Source of the DNA: Kiloniellaceae bacterium
GTDB lineage: Bacteria > Pseudomonadota > Alphaproteobacteria > Kiloniellales > J153
Assembly (NCBI GenBank): GCA_021776095.1
Contig: JAJFGO010000122.1
Coordinates: 1-64,000, forward strand
Reading direction: 5' to 3'
DNA length: 64,000 nucleotides
In this document: piece by piece, positions 34,750-43,946 of the stretch
Position numbering within the stretch: the stretch's first letter is position 1
Layout: every line of letters starts with the position of its first letter
Notes under the pieces: model-generated
Seen by the model: only the letters and a program-made list of their open reading frames with translations
Told to the model about the DNA's origin: nothing
Database searches by the model: none
Translations under genes and position numbers: made by a program

Positions 34750-35870
34750 GCGGCGGACCTCAGGGCAATCTTTCGCACATACGATGCGATATCATTAATG
34801 GGCAACACGGCGGAACACAGATCGGCGGTCGCAACCGCACCCGGCATGCCCCACACCACGCTGCTCGCCTCATCTTGCGCAACAACAGAGCCGCCGGCCT
34901 CGACGACGGCCTTCGATCCATCGCGCCCGTCATGGCCCATGCCGGTCAGCATGACCACCAAGAGCCGCGACCCGTAGATGGTTGCCATGCTGTACAGCAT
35001 TGGATCGACCGCCGGCCGGCAGAAATTGACAGGCTCTCCCGAATTGATTCGGATTACGTCATTCCTCTCGCCGCGCTCAACCGTCATGTGAAAGTTGCCC
35101 GGCGCGACATAGACATTGCCCGGTAGAATATCGTCGCCATCCTTGGCCTCTTTGGCCGGAACTTTGCAAGACCGGGTTATGTGTTCCGCCAGCAGCGCGG
35201 TAAAAGTCGCCGGCATGTGCTGGGTGATCAGGATCGGCTGCGATACGTCGGTGCAAAGGTCGGCAAGCAGCTTGAACAAAGCGGGCGGGCCCCCGGTGGA
35301 GCTACCGATGGCTATGATGTCGGGCCGCTTTTGAGGCGGCGGGCGGAGGCTGAACTGCTTCGCTGGGGCGGTTCTCTTGGCTGGCGCGGCCTTGAAGGCC
35401 GAAACCGAGGAGGCGCCACCGGCCCGGGCGCTCGCCTGGCCTTTTGCCGCGCGCCCGGCTTGCGCCACCGCCTTGATTTTGTCGATCAGCTCGCGCTTGA
35501 ATGTATCGGTCGAATGGATCTCGCTGGTCGAGCTGGGCTTGGCCACGTAGTCGGTGGCGCCCTCGGCCATGGCGCGCAGGCTGATCTCGGCGTTATGGCG
35601 CGTCAGGGTGGAGGCCATGATGACCTGCACGCCGGGCCGCTCCTTCAGGATCAGCGGCAAAGCGGTCATGCCGTCCATGACGGGCATCTCGATATCCAAA
35701 ACCACGATCTCGATATCGCGCGCCGCCACGGTCTTCACGGCGATCTCACCATTGGATGCCGACGCGACGACCTTGATCGCCGGATCGCTCTCCAAGTTAC
35801 GGGCGAGCAGACCGCGAATCACGGCGGAGTCGTCGACGACCATCACTCTGTAGGGATCACCCGATGGCAT
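34746..35870 (-). CDS. cheB: Chemotaxis methylesterase CheB
   Basis: The 374-residue protein has an N-terminal receiver (D59 in VVLDIEMPVMDG) and a C-terminal methylesterase. The catalytic residues are visible: Ser in IGSSTGGPPAL, His in ITQHMPATF and Asp in GMGHDGRDG. A Lys/Ala/Pro-rich linker of about 50 residues separates the domains. CheB removes methyl groups from receptors once phosphorylated by CheA. It is coupled to cheR by a four-base overlap and lies 40 bases after cheY. Confidence 0.95.
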   Translation of the reverse strand: MPSGDPYRVMVVDDSAVIRGLLARNLESDPAIKVVASASNGEIAVKTVAARDIEIVVLDIEMPVMDGMTALPLILKERPGVQVIMASTLTRHNAEISLRAMAEGATDYVAKPSSTSEIHSTDTFKRELIDKIKAVAQAGRAAKGQASARAGGASSVSAFKAAPAKRTAPAKQFSLRPPPQKRPDIIAIGSSTGGPPALFKLLADLCTDVSQPILITQHMPATFTALLAEHITRSCKVPAKEAKDGDDILPGNVYVAPGNFHMTVERGERNDVIRINSGEPVNFCRPAVDPMLYSMATIYGSRLLVVMLTGMGHDGRDGSKAVVEAGGSVVAQDEASSVVWGMPGAVATADLCSAVLPINDIASYVRKIALRSAA

Positions 35871-35910
35871 CTTATTCGATCCTAACTACCCGGCGGTAAC
35901 CCTTGGCGCC

Positions 35911-36276
35911 CTAAAGCAAGCCAACCTGAATGAACTTCGACTCAATGATCTCGCTGTCGAAGGGCTTCATAATGTATTCGTTCGCACCTGCCTTGATTGC
36001 TTCCTGGATGTGCGACATATCGTTCTCGGTTGTGCAGAACACGACGATCGGCTGATTCACACCATCCAAGGCTCGCAGTTCCTGCAAGAACTCCAGGCCA
36101 CTCTTGACTGGCATATTCCAATCCAGAAGTACGGCGTTCGGCATCTGGCGAAGGCAGGCATCCATGGCCTTCTGACCGTCCTCCGCCTCGTCAATTTCGA
36201 AATCTAAACCTTCGAGGATCTTGCGGGCGACCATGCGGACGACCTTAGAGTCATCAACAATGAGACAGCTTTTCAT
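35911..36276 (-). CDS. cheY: Chemotaxis response regulator CheY
   Basis: The protein is a 121-residue single receiver domain. The acidic pair is D8/D9, the phospho-acceptor D52 in LLDWNMPVKSG, the Thr in FCTTEND and the Lys in IMKPFD. CheY carries the signal from CheA to the motor switch. It lies 93 bases after cheW in the same direction and shares the operon with cheB and cheR. Whether it binds FliM or acts as a phosphate sink cannot be read from sequence. Confidence 0.95.
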   Translation of the reverse strand: MKSCLIVDDSKVVRMVARKILEGLDFEIDEAEDGQKAMDACLRQMPNAVLLDWNMPVKSGLEFLQELRALDGVNQPIVVFCTTENDMSHIQEAIKAGANEYIMKPFDSEIIESKFIQVGLL

Positions 36277-36369
36277 ATTCGCTCACTCCGTAACGCGGGC
36301 AGTCGGGCGGTCAATCCGCGAGCTCCTGCGCCAAACAAGTTGCATCTGCCCCGCGTTGTCATCGCGGAC

Positions 36370-36867
36370 CTAGGTTAGCGCCGCCGGCTCACGCCCATAA
36401 TCGAGCAACCGGTTGACATCTAGGACGACCAGAAGTTTTTCATCCAGGCGATAGATACCGTCCGATACGGCCCGGAATTTCGAACCGAGAGTAGGCGGAT
36501 TGCGATCGAAGGTGGCCGCCGACATGGCAAGAACTTCGCCCACCGTGTCGACGACAAGGCTATAAAGTTCGTGTTCGTGTTCGGCGACGATGCTCATGCA
36601 CTCGCCACCGTCCGAGCGCGGCGGCAGACCGAGTCGCGCACGCATGTCGATTGCCGTAACAACGCGTCCACGCAGGTTCAAAGAACCCATGATTTCCGGC
36701 GGCGCTAGAGGAATACGGGTAATCTGATAGGAACTAAGAACATCCTGGACTTTAAGCACCGGAATGCCAAAGAGCTGATCGGCGATCGTGAAAGTCACGA
36801 ACTCCTGGGTCGCATCGGAGTGCAAAGGATGTGCTGGCTCGGATGCAGCTGCGTTCGCTTGGGTCAT
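36370..36867 (-). CDS. cheW: Chemotaxis coupling protein CheW
   Basis: The 165-residue protein is a CheW fold, about 20 residues longer than usual because of an N-terminal tail. Typical strands are FVTFTIADQLFGIPVLKVQDVL, MGSLNLRGRVVTAIDMRARLGL and LYSLVVDTVGEVL. It links receptors to CheA. The start overlaps the cheA stop by four bases. Confidence 0.95.
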   Translation of the reverse strand: MTQANAAASEPAHPLHSDATQEFVTFTIADQLFGIPVLKVQDVLSSYQITRIPLAPPEIMGSLNLRGRVVTAIDMRARLGLPPRSDGGECMSIVAEHEHELYSLVVDTVGEVLAMSAATFDRNPPTLGSKFRAVSDGIYRLDEKLLVVLDVNRLLDYGREPAALT

Positions 36868-39644
36868 GCGGCACCTCTAATATCGGCCAGCGCCTCATGC
36901 AAGGAACTGAGCAGGGCATCCCGATCGCTCTTCGCGACATAGTCCTGGAAGCCGACTGCCCGGCCCCGCGCCAGGTCCTTTTGGGTGGCGAAGGACGATA
37001 GGGCCACCATCGGCACCTTCGACCATCGAGAATCCTTCTTCACGGCTTCCGCGAACTCAAATCCGCTCATGCCGGGCATTTCAATGTCGGAGATGATCAC
37101 GTCGAAACTCTCGCCGGCATCGCATCGCGCCAAGGCCTCGCTCGCGCTCGCCGAGCAGGTCACATCGTATCCGGCGACTGAGAGCAACGGCTGCAGGAGA
37201 TTGCGGAAGAACGGGCTATCGTCGACCAGTAGCAACCGCGAATGGGTCTCGTCGCCATAGGAGTCGCTGCCATCCTCACCGAACCAATCCTTGAAAGCGA
37301 GGGTTAGAAAGTGCGCGACATCGACAATGTCGGTAGCGTTTCCGTTGATTACCGCGCTGCCGACATAACCGACCTCTTTTGAGGTCAGTTCGACATTCAA
37401 GGGTTCCTCGACGATATCAATGATCTCATCGACCGCCAGACCCATGGTGCGATCGCGGTCGGTGAAGACCAGGACCGGCTGACGGCCCTCGGTACCGAGT
37501 TTTTCGTCGCCAATGACCTGAACTAGGGGCATAAGTTGACCGCGATACTGTACGACTTGCTGCCCGTTAGAGACTTCGACTTTGGACAAGTCGACTTCTT
37601 CCAAACGAGCGACCAAAGCCAGAGGCACCGCTTTGGGGCTCTTGCCGCCGGCTCGGAAGACCAACATGGCGACCGTTTCCTCACCCCGCGTGGCGTGGCG
37701 CTCGTTCATGATTTCGCTGCTTTCCTCGGCCAGCTCAACCTCGCCGGTCGCAGCGGCGATACCATTGGGATCAAGGATCATGACCACGCTGCCGTCACCA
37801 AGAATCGTGTTGCCGGAGAACATCTGATTGTCGCGCATGATCCGCGCGACCGGCTTGACCACGATCTCCTCGGTATCGAATACGCGATCGACGATGATAC
37901 CGAAGGTATAGCTGCCGACCTGCGACACGACGATAAAGCCTTCGTTCAGGCCTTGAGGCGCTGGATCGGCGGCGATCTGAGCAACCTCGGCCTCGTCTTC
38001 CACCGCGACATCGTTCGTCTGTTGACTTTCCGGTCCATCGGGCTTCTGCAGCTTCATGAGGTTGCGCAAGTTGACCAAGGGCAGCAGCCGGTTGCGCAAG
38101 CGCAGAACCGGCGTGTCGTTTATGCGCTCGATGGAGTTTTCGGAGTGCGCGGAGGCCCGGACCAACTCTAGGACGCTGAGTTGCGGGATCGCAAAACGCT
38201 GGCCCGCGCACTCGACGATCAATGCCGAGACGATCGCAAGGGTCAGCGGGATCTTGATGGTGAAACTGGTCCCCTTGCCCTCGGTGGAAGTCAATTCGAC
38301 CGTACCACCGATTTTTTCGATGTTGGTCCGCACAACATCCATACCAACGCCGCGCCCCGACACCGACGTAACCTTTGCCGCGGTCGAAAACCCAGCCTTG
38401 AAAATGAACCTTTGGATCTGCTGCTCCGTCATCGTTTCCAGCTCGGCTTCGGTAGCCAAACCGTTCGCGATGACCTTGCCCTTGATAACGTCGAGCGGCA
38501 GGCCACGCCCGTCGTCGGAGATCTGGATGATGATATGACCGCCCTCGTGATAGGCGTTCAGGATGACCTTGCCGGTTTCCGGCTTCCCGGCCTCGATGCG
38601 GCCAGCGGTGGTCTCCAGGCCATGGTCCGCCGAATTTCGGACCATGTGGGTCAGGGGATCTTTGATTAGCTCCAGAACCTGTCGGTCCAGTTCGGTCTCC
38701 GCGCCTTTCATGACCAGGTCGATCTTCTTGTCCAGTTCGATCGAGAGGTCGCGGATAATGCGCGGGAGCTTGGCCCAGGCATTGCCGATCGGCTGCATGC
38801 GGGTCTTCATCACGCCTTCCTGAAGCTCGGAAACCACGTGATTAAGGCGCTGCAGGGGCGCAGCGAATTCGCTGTCCTTCTGGCCGCGCAGGATTTGGAG
38901 CAATTGGTTCCGGGTCAGGACGAGCTCCGAAACCATGGTCATCAGGTTTTCCAGCAGCTCGACGTTGACCCGGATCGACTGGTTGGCGACCGCCGATTCG
39001 GTGACCTCCTTGGCCTCACCGGTTGCGGCTTTCGGATTTGCCGCGGCGGCTTTGGGCTCCGGTGCGGTCGCCGTCTCGGCGACCGGCGCGGGCTCAGCCG
39101 CCGCCAACTCTATCGGTTCCTCAGCTTGTGTATCCTCGGCGGTGTCTTCGGAAATGGCCTCGGTCTCGCTGGCGGCCTCGGCAACCGGCTCATCCTCGAC
39201 CACCGGTTCTTCCTCGACAACCGCCACTTCCGCCTCGGCCGGTTCGCCACCGCCGCTTTCGACGTTGCCGCCCTCGGCAAAGGCATTGAGACGGGCAATC
39301 AGGTCGGCGTCCTCGCCCTCGGGCTCTGCCTCGGTGCTCTCCAAAATCTCGAGGATCGAGCGAATCTGATCCAGGCATTCCAGAATCAGAGACACCGCCG
39401 TCGGGCTGACCTCCAGACCGCCTTCCCGGATCTTACCGAGCACGTTCTCGCCGGCGTGCGCCACCGATTCCAGACGGGGCAGGCCCAAGAATCCACAGGT
39501 CCCCTTGATGGTGTGCATCAGGCGGAAGATGTTGCTGAGCAACTCCTGATCGTTCGGATTCTGCTCTAACTTGACCAGCTCAACGTCGAGAACCGCAAGG
39601 CCCTCGCTCGTCTCGGTCAGGAATTCGCTTAACAGATCATCCAT
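36864..39644 (-). CDS. cheA: Hybrid chemotaxis histidine kinase CheA with two CheW domains and a receiver
   Basis: The order of domains in this 926-residue kinase is as follows. HPt comes first, with H44 in LMHTIKGTCG. An acidic Glu/Ala-rich linker follows (about 125-215), then the dimerisation helix pair, the ATP domain (HMVRNSADHGLE, SDDGRGLPL, GRGVGMDVV) and a CheW domain (about 470-640). A second CheW-like domain (about 660-790) precedes the C-terminal receiver (LLVDDSPFFRNLL; acceptor D in IISDIEMPGMSG). The extra CheW and receiver mark the hybrid type seen in alphaproteobacterial che clusters. It heads the cheA-W-Y-B-R operon. Confidence 0.95.
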   Translation of the reverse strand: MDDLLSEFLTETSEGLAVLDVELVKLEQNPNDQELLSNIFRLMHTIKGTCGFLGLPRLESVAHAGENVLGKIREGGLEVSPTAVSLILECLDQIRSILEILESTEAEPEGEDADLIARLNAFAEGGNVESGGGEPAEAEVAVVEEEPVVEDEPVAEAASETEAISEDTAEDTQAEEPIELAAAEPAPVAETATAPEPKAAAANPKAATGEAKEVTESAVANQSIRVNVELLENLMTMVSELVLTRNQLLQILRGQKDSEFAAPLQRLNHVVSELQEGVMKTRMQPIGNAWAKLPRIIRDLSIELDKKIDLVMKGAETELDRQVLELIKDPLTHMVRNSADHGLETTAGRIEAGKPETGKVILNAYHEGGHIIIQISDDGRGLPLDVIKGKVIANGLATEAELETMTEQQIQRFIFKAGFSTAAKVTSVSGRGVGMDVVRTNIEKIGGTVELTSTEGKGTSFTIKIPLTLAIVSALIVECAGQRFAIPQLSVLELVRASAHSENSIERINDTPVLRLRNRLLPLVNLRNLMKLQKPDGPESQQTNDVAVEDEAEVAQIAADPAPQGLNEGFIVVSQVGSYTFGIIVDRVFDTEEIVVKPVARIMRDNQMFSGNTILGDGSVVMILDPNGIAAATGEVELAEESSEIMNERHATRGEETVAMLVFRAGGKSPKAVPLALVARLEEVDLSKVEVSNGQQVVQYRGQLMPLVQVIGDEKLGTEGRQPVLVFTDRDRTMGLAVDEIIDIVEEPLNVELTSKEVGYVGSAVINGNATDIVDVAHFLTLAFKDWFGEDGSDSYGDETHSRLLLVDDSPFFRNLLQPLLSVAGYDVTCSASASEALARCDAGESFDVIISDIEMPGMSGFEFAEAVKKDSRWSKVPMVALSSFATQKDLARGRAVGFQDYVAKSDRDALLSSLHEALADIRGAA

Positions 39645-39995
39645 CGCGGCGCTCCGCCTCTTTATCGTTCATCTAACTTCGGGCACGCCCACATGGCAGG
39701 TTTGGCTCAGTCCCAGTTTCCCTTTGGGAACAGTGACGAAAGGAGATTAAAATCCCCTTACTTGTGCCCCTGCACACCCTCCGGACCTTCGTTCGTGCTC
39801 AAACGTATCCTCAACAAATTGCGTGAATTTCCCGTAAAGGACACGACGCCAATTTCGAATAGAGCCCGGCGGGAGCTGCGGTGGGCGCGGTCCCGCTAGC
39901 CGCGAAACCAACTCCGATCGCTTAAGGCATGAGCGGCCGAGCGCCAGGCCGCCGGCCCCGGCGCCATTGCCCGCCTCTTATGTAGCTGATAAGGC
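39645..39995. other. 351-base divergent region between cheA and the iron permease
   Basis: No gene is seen; the open frame at 39693-39899 lacks coding character. A CtrA-like box is at 39747-39761, embedded in an imperfect 20-base dyad (39740-39759: AAGGAGATT and AATCCCCTT around AA). The region should contain the cheA promoter on the minus strand and one for the permease on the plus strand. Confidence 0.4.
39747..39761. promoter_or_regulatory. CtrA-type box, one mismatch (TTAA-N7-TTAC), upstream of cheA
   Basis: TTAA (39747-39750), AATCCCC, TTAC (39758-39761), 103 bases upstream of the cheA start. It has the same TTAA-N7-TTAC form as the minus-strand reading of the box between fliI and ctrA. 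CtrA control of chemotaxis genes is known in Rhodospirillales. Confidence 0.4.
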
Positions 39996-41804
39996 ATGGC
40001 CACGGCCTCGCCCCTAAGAATTCCCATGGCACATATGGACAGTCCCGCACAATCGCCCCTGCCCGCGAGCGCCAGCCGGAGCGTCAAGCGCGGCGGCGGC
40101 GGGAGGCCGCTAGACCGCCGCCCCAGGTATCCGGGTCCGGTGGGCCGATGGGTCAACAGAGGCGCACGACGCGGCCCCGCCCTGACCTGGGTCGCCCTCA
40201 TCATAGCGGCCTTGTTCTCGGTGCCGGTGTTCAGCGTCCTGGCAAATGTCTTTGTGCCCAGCCAGGGCACCTGGGCGCACTTGGCCGGAACGGTCTTGCC
40301 GGGCTATGTCGCCAACACCGTTCTGTTGGTGCTGGGCGTCGGCAGCGGTGTCCTGATCTTGGGCCTAAGCACGGCCTGGCTGGTGACCATGTGCCGCTTT
40401 CCCGGCCGGCGTGTGTTCGAGTGGGCACTGATCCTGCCGCTCGCCGTTCCGGCCTATGTCATGGCCTATACCTATACGGACTTCCTGCAGTTCACCGGGC
40501 CGGTTCAAACCTTGCTGCGCGAGCTAACCGGTTGGGGGCCGCGCGACTATTGGTTCCCGAATATCCGTTCCCTGGGCGGCGCCGCCGCGCTTCTAAGCCT
40601 GGTGCTTTATCCCTACGTCTACCTCTTGGCCCGCGCCGCCTTTCTCGAGCAATCGGTCTGCGCCCTGGAGGTCAGCCGGACCCTGGGCTGTGGCCCCTGG
40701 GCGAGTTTCTTTCGGGTTGCCCTGCCGCTCGCCCGGCCCGCGGTGGTGAGCGGGGTCGCCTTAGCCTTGATGGAGACCATCGCCGATTTCGGCACGGTCT
40801 CGTTCTTCGGCGTGCCGACCTTCACCACCGGCATCGTGCGCGCCTGGTTCTCCTTGGGCGACCGGATCGCCGCGGCGCAGTTGGCCTCGGCACTGCTATG
40901 TTTCGTTCTGGTGCTCGTGGTGATGGAGCGGATCAGCCGCGGCCGCGCGCGCTATTATCATACCTCGGGCAAGTATCAGCATCTGCCCAGCTTTCGGCTC
41001 TCGGGCTGGCGCGCCTTGGCAGCCAGCCTGGCCTGCTTTCTGCCCCTGCTGCTGGGTTTCCTTTTGCCGGCGGCGGTGCTGTTCGGGATGACCGTCGAGG
41101 CAGGCGACGCGCAGCTCGGCCCGCGTTTCCTGCGCCTGGCCGGCAACAGCTTCACTCTGGCCGCCGTGACCTCGTTGACCGCGGTGATCCTGGCGGCGCT
41201 CATGGCCTATAGCGTGCGCCTGAACCCGGGCGCCCTGAGCCTGGGCGCGAACCGTGTGGCGGCCATGGGCTACGCCGTACCGGGCACCGTGATCGCGGTC
41301 GGCACCTTGATTCCTTTCGCGGTCTTCGACAACACGCTGGACGCCTGGATGCGCGCGGCCTTCGGCGTCTCCACCGGCCTGCTTCTGACCGGCACCATCG
41401 CAGCCTTGGTCTTCGCCTATTTGGTGCGGTTCTTGGCGGTCTCCCTGAATGCGGTCGATTCGAGCTTGAGCAAGATCCAGCCCTCCATGGACGACGCCGC
41501 TCGCAGCCTGGGCCATGGGCCGGCGAGTACCTTGGTCAAGATTCACGCGCCGCTAATGTGGGGCAGTCTCTTGACCGCGGGCCTCATGGTCTTCGTCGAT
41601 GTTATGAAGGAGTTGCCGGCAACCTTGATCATGCGCCCGTTCAATTTCGACACCCTGGCCGTTCAAGCCTACAACCTAGCGTCCGACGAGCGTCTGACCG
41701 AGGCCTCGACCGCCTCGCTGGCCATCGTCGCGGTCGGCATCCTACCATTGATCTTGCTCAGCCGCACCATCGCCCACGCCCGGCCCGGCGGCCGCGCCAC
41801 CTAG
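39996..41804 (+). CDS. fbpB: Iron(III) ABC transporter permease (FbpB type)
   Basis: The 602-residue inner-membrane protein is a fused double permease with about 12 membrane helices. Each half has the EAA-type loop: CALEVSRTLGCGPWASFFRVALPLARP near residue 225, and MDDAARSLGHGPASTLVKIHAPLM near 505. This is the layout of FbpB/HitB/ThiP-like permeases. The N-terminal 60 residues are Arg/Pro-rich; ATGs at 40026 and 40035 are alternative starts. No ATP-binding FbpC gene is adjacent. The convergent FbpA-like gene suggests ferric iron as substrate. Confidence 0.88.
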   Translation: MATASPLRIPMAHMDSPAQSPLPASASRSVKRGGGGRPLDRRPRYPGPVGRWVNRGARRGPALTWVALIIAALFSVPVFSVLANVFVPSQGTWAHLAGTVLPGYVANTVLLVLGVGSGVLILGLSTAWLVTMCRFPGRRVFEWALILPLAVPAYVMAYTYTDFLQFTGPVQTLLRELTGWGPRDYWFPNIRSLGGAAALLSLVLYPYVYLLARAAFLEQSVCALEVSRTLGCGPWASFFRVALPLARPAVVSGVALALMETIADFGTVSFFGVPTFTTGIVRAWFSLGDRIAAAQLASALLCFVLVLVVMERISRGRARYYHTSGKYQHLPSFRLSGWRALAASLACFLPLLLGFLLPAAVLFGMTVEAGDAQLGPRFLRLAGNSFTLAAVTSLTAVILAALMAYSVRLNPGALSLGANRVAAMGYAVPGTVIAVGTLIPFAVFDNTLDAWMRAAFGVSTGLLLTGTIAALVFAYLVRFLAVSLNAVDSSLSKIQPSMDDAARSLGHGPASTLVKIHAPLMWGSLLTAGLMVFVDVMKELPATLIMRPFNFDTLAVQAYNLASDERLTEASTASLAIVAVGILPLILLSRTIAHARPGGRAT

Positions 41805-41835
41805 GCGTCCTCGGCCCTCCTCAGGTCAAAGAAAA

Positions 41836-41858
41836 GGCCCCGCCGAACCGGCGGGGCC
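41836..41858 (-). terminator. Terminator between fbpB and fbpA
   Basis: GGCCCCGCCG (41836-41845), loop AAC, CGGCGGGGCC (41849-41858). On the minus strand the stem is followed by TTTTCTTT, making it an intrinsic terminator for the fbpA-like gene. It may also act on the convergent permease gene. Confidence 0.75.
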
Positions 41859-41881
41859 CATGGCAAGACCGGCCGCGCAGG

Positions 41882-42916
41882 CTATTTCCAGCCGGCCCGG
41901 TCGAAGATTTTCTGGGCGAGCGGTTGGTTCTCGCCAAGCGCCGCAATAGCAACCGTATCCTGTTTGAAATCGCCGAGCGAGCGAAGCGCGTCGTTCGCCG
42001 GCACACCGGCCACCACGGGATACTCGTTGTTGCCGTCGGCGAAGAAACGCTGGGCCTCGTCGCTGGTCATGTATTCCAGAAAACGGATGGCATGGTCGGT
42101 GTGCTTGGCACTCTTTAGGACACCGGCGCCCGAGATGTTCACGTGGGTGCCGCGCCCGTCCTGGTTGGGGAACACGACGCCGAGCGACTGGGCGATTTTC
42201 CGGTTGGCCTCCTTGGTGCTCTTGAGCAAGCGTGCGTAATAGTAGGAGTTGGCCACCGCGATGGCGCACTCGCCAGCCGCCGCCGCCTTGATCTGGTCGG
42301 TATCGCCGCCCTGGGGGTCGCGCGCGAAGTTGGCGACCACACCCTTGGCCCAGGCCTCCGCCGCCGCCTCACCCTTGGCCGCGATGATCGAGCTTAGCAG
42401 GGACAGGTTGTAGACGTTACTGCTGGAGCGGATACAAATCTTGCCGCGCCATTTCGGATCGGCCAAGTCCTCGTAGGAGGCGATCTCGCCCGCCTTCACC
42501 ACGTCCTTGTTGTAGAAAATCAAACGGGCCCGCTGAGAAAAGCCATACCAGTGACCGTTCGGATGGCGCAGATTGGCCGGTACGCGCTTTTCCAGGATCT
42601 CGGATGAGGTGTCCCTAAACAAGCCGGCCTGGTCGGCGCGCCACAGCAAGGCGACGTCGACAGTGATAAAGACATCTGCCGGGCTGTTGGCACCCTCGCT
42701 CTTCAGGCGCTCGATCAAGGCATTGCCCTTGCCCTCGATGCGGTTGATCTCGATCCCCGTCAACTTGGTGAAGCCTTCGTAAAAGGCCTCGTCAGTCTGA
42801 TAATGGCGCGAGGTGTAGATGTTCAAGACATCGGCCGCATTCGCCGCGGCGGCGAAGCCCAAGACGGCGGCGCTTAGGGCCAAGGTCTTGCCCAAGGCGC
42901 GCAAGGTTGTGGTCAT
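41882..42916 (-). CDS. fbpA: Periplasmic iron(III)-binding protein (FbpA/FutA family)
   Basis: The 344-residue exported protein has a Sec signal with cleavage near AANA-A (residues 24-28). The mature start VLNIYTSRHYQTDEAFYEGF is typical of class II ferric-binding proteins. Tyr-rich VANSYYYARLL (about 215) supplies the paired tyrosines that bind Fe(III). It delivers iron to an ABC permease. It is convergent with fbpB and separated by a terminator, so the two are transcribed separately. A Fur-like dyad lies 86 bases upstream. Confidence 0.9.
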   Translation of the reverse strand: MTTTLRALGKTLALSAAVLGFAAAANAADVLNIYTSRHYQTDEAFYEGFTKLTGIEINRIEGKGNALIERLKSEGANSPADVFITVDVALLWRADQAGLFRDTSSEILEKRVPANLRHPNGHWYGFSQRARLIFYNKDVVKAGEIASYEDLADPKWRGKICIRSSSNVYNLSLLSSIIAAKGEAAAEAWAKGVVANFARDPQGGDTDQIKAAAAGECAIAVANSYYYARLLKSTKEANRKIAQSLGVVFPNQDGRGTHVNISGAGVLKSAKHTDHAIRFLEYMTSDEAQRFFADGNNEYPVVAGVPANDALRSLGDFKQDTVAIAALGENQPLAQKIFDRAGWK

Positions 42917-43295
42917 CGATAGTTCCTTCCTAAAGGTGCCGGATACAGACCATTTGATCGGCCGCCGTCCGGTCAGGTCATCTTGGATCGCTCAATGCAA
43001 CTGCAAATCATTCGCGTTTAATACCTAGGAGTGCCCGCATGGTCAAGCCCTCTTGAGCGTAGGGAGAATTCGGGGTGAATCGCCTGAGCCAGTCCAGCAA
43101 TAATGCCGCCGATAACCGCCGAGGGCCGCGATATAGGTCAATTTACCCCATAAAGCCTCAGCCTCGCCCTGGTTTGGCGTCGCGGGCGCATTGGCCGGGA
43201 TAGGCTGATAAATCTTGAGCCGAAGCCGCCTCCTGTCACGGCTCCGCAGTGGACCTGCGGCACCAGAGGGATGGCTCGCCGGGCCCTGGGCCCCC
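42917..43295. other. 379-base region upstream of fbpA and downstream of chpT
   Basis: No gene is seen. It holds the Fur-like dyad at 43002-43016 near the fbpA side, and a CCGCAG/CTGCGG hairpin (43244-43260) just after chpT without a T-run. The middle (43040-43200) shows nothing I can assign. Confidence 0.4.
43002..43016. promoter_or_regulatory. Fur-like dyad upstream of fbpA
   Basis: TGCAAAT-C-ATTCGCG: the right half matches the reverse complement of the left at five of seven bases. It resembles TGCAAAT-type operators of alphaproteobacterial Fur-family iron regulators, and lies 86 bases before the ferric-binding protein start. The position and type of target fit iron repression. Confidence 0.4.
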
Positions 43296-43946
43296 CTAGG
43301 CCGGCAGGCTTACCGTGAAGCGGACCGTCCCTGGCGTGGTTTCATCCACCGCCAAATCGCCGCCCAAACGCTCCGCAACCCGGCAGGTGAAAAAGGCGTG
43401 CACGTTGCGCGGCGTCAGGTCCTCTGGCTTGGTGTTGGAGACCAGGGCCGGGCGGGTTTCGTCGCGTAGGGCCGCGCGGTCGCCGGAGGCCGAGAGGGCA
43501 ACATTCAGCCTGCCCTCCCCCACTCCGATACCGACCGTCATCTCACCGCCAAGGGGCAGAGCCTCGGAGCCCAGCAAGAGCAGGTTGAGTAGGAGTTTGC
43601 CGGTGTCGTCCGGCGTCTCCGCTGGAATATCATGATCCGGCCAGATCAGCTTGAATTTGTCCTCGGCGAAGAAATTGGCGGCCAGCTCACGCAATTCGGT
43701 CAACTGGCCACCCAAGCGGGAGCCAGCCATGCCGTAGGCGAAACGGAAATACTGCAGGGCCCGGGCCGCCCGCGCGCCGCTCTCGCTGGCCAATTTCATG
43801 GCCTCCGGCCCCATGTCGTCCATGTCGTCCTCGAGCAACTCCAGCCCGTTGTTGACCGCCCCGACCGGCCCAACCAGATCGTGGCACAGCCGCGACGACA
43901 ATAGCTCCGCCACGCGTAGATCGATTTGCACGTTCATGTCGCTCAA
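43296..43946 (-). CDS. chpT: Histidine phosphotransferase ChpT
   Basis: ChpT passes phosphate from the hybrid kinase CckA to CtrA and CpdR. The 216-residue protein has the dimerisation helix with the phospho-acceptor H22 in LSSRLCHDLVGPVGAVNNGLELL and a degenerate kinase-like C-terminal domain (GKLLLNLLLLGSEALPLGGEM and a GTVRFTVSLP end). CckA and CpdR are not in the window. Its partner ctrA is 10 kb away. It is transcribed leftward and is divergent from the DUF3553 gene. Confidence 0.92.
   Translation of the reverse strand: MSDMNVQIDLRVAELLSSRLCHDLVGPVGAVNNGLELLEDDMDDMGPEAMKLASESGARAARALQYFRFAYGMAGSRLGGQLTELRELAANFFAEDKFKLIWPDHDIPAETPDDTGKLLLNLLLLGSEALPLGGEMTVGIGVGEGRLNVALSASGDRAALRDETRPALVSNTKPEDLTPRNVHAFFTCRVAERLGGDLAVDETTPGTVRFTVSLPA

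Noticed and set aside
39693-39899. 68-residue open frame upstream of fbpB
   Set aside because: No ribosome site, atypical codon use and no recognisable family; it overlaps the likely cheA promoter region.
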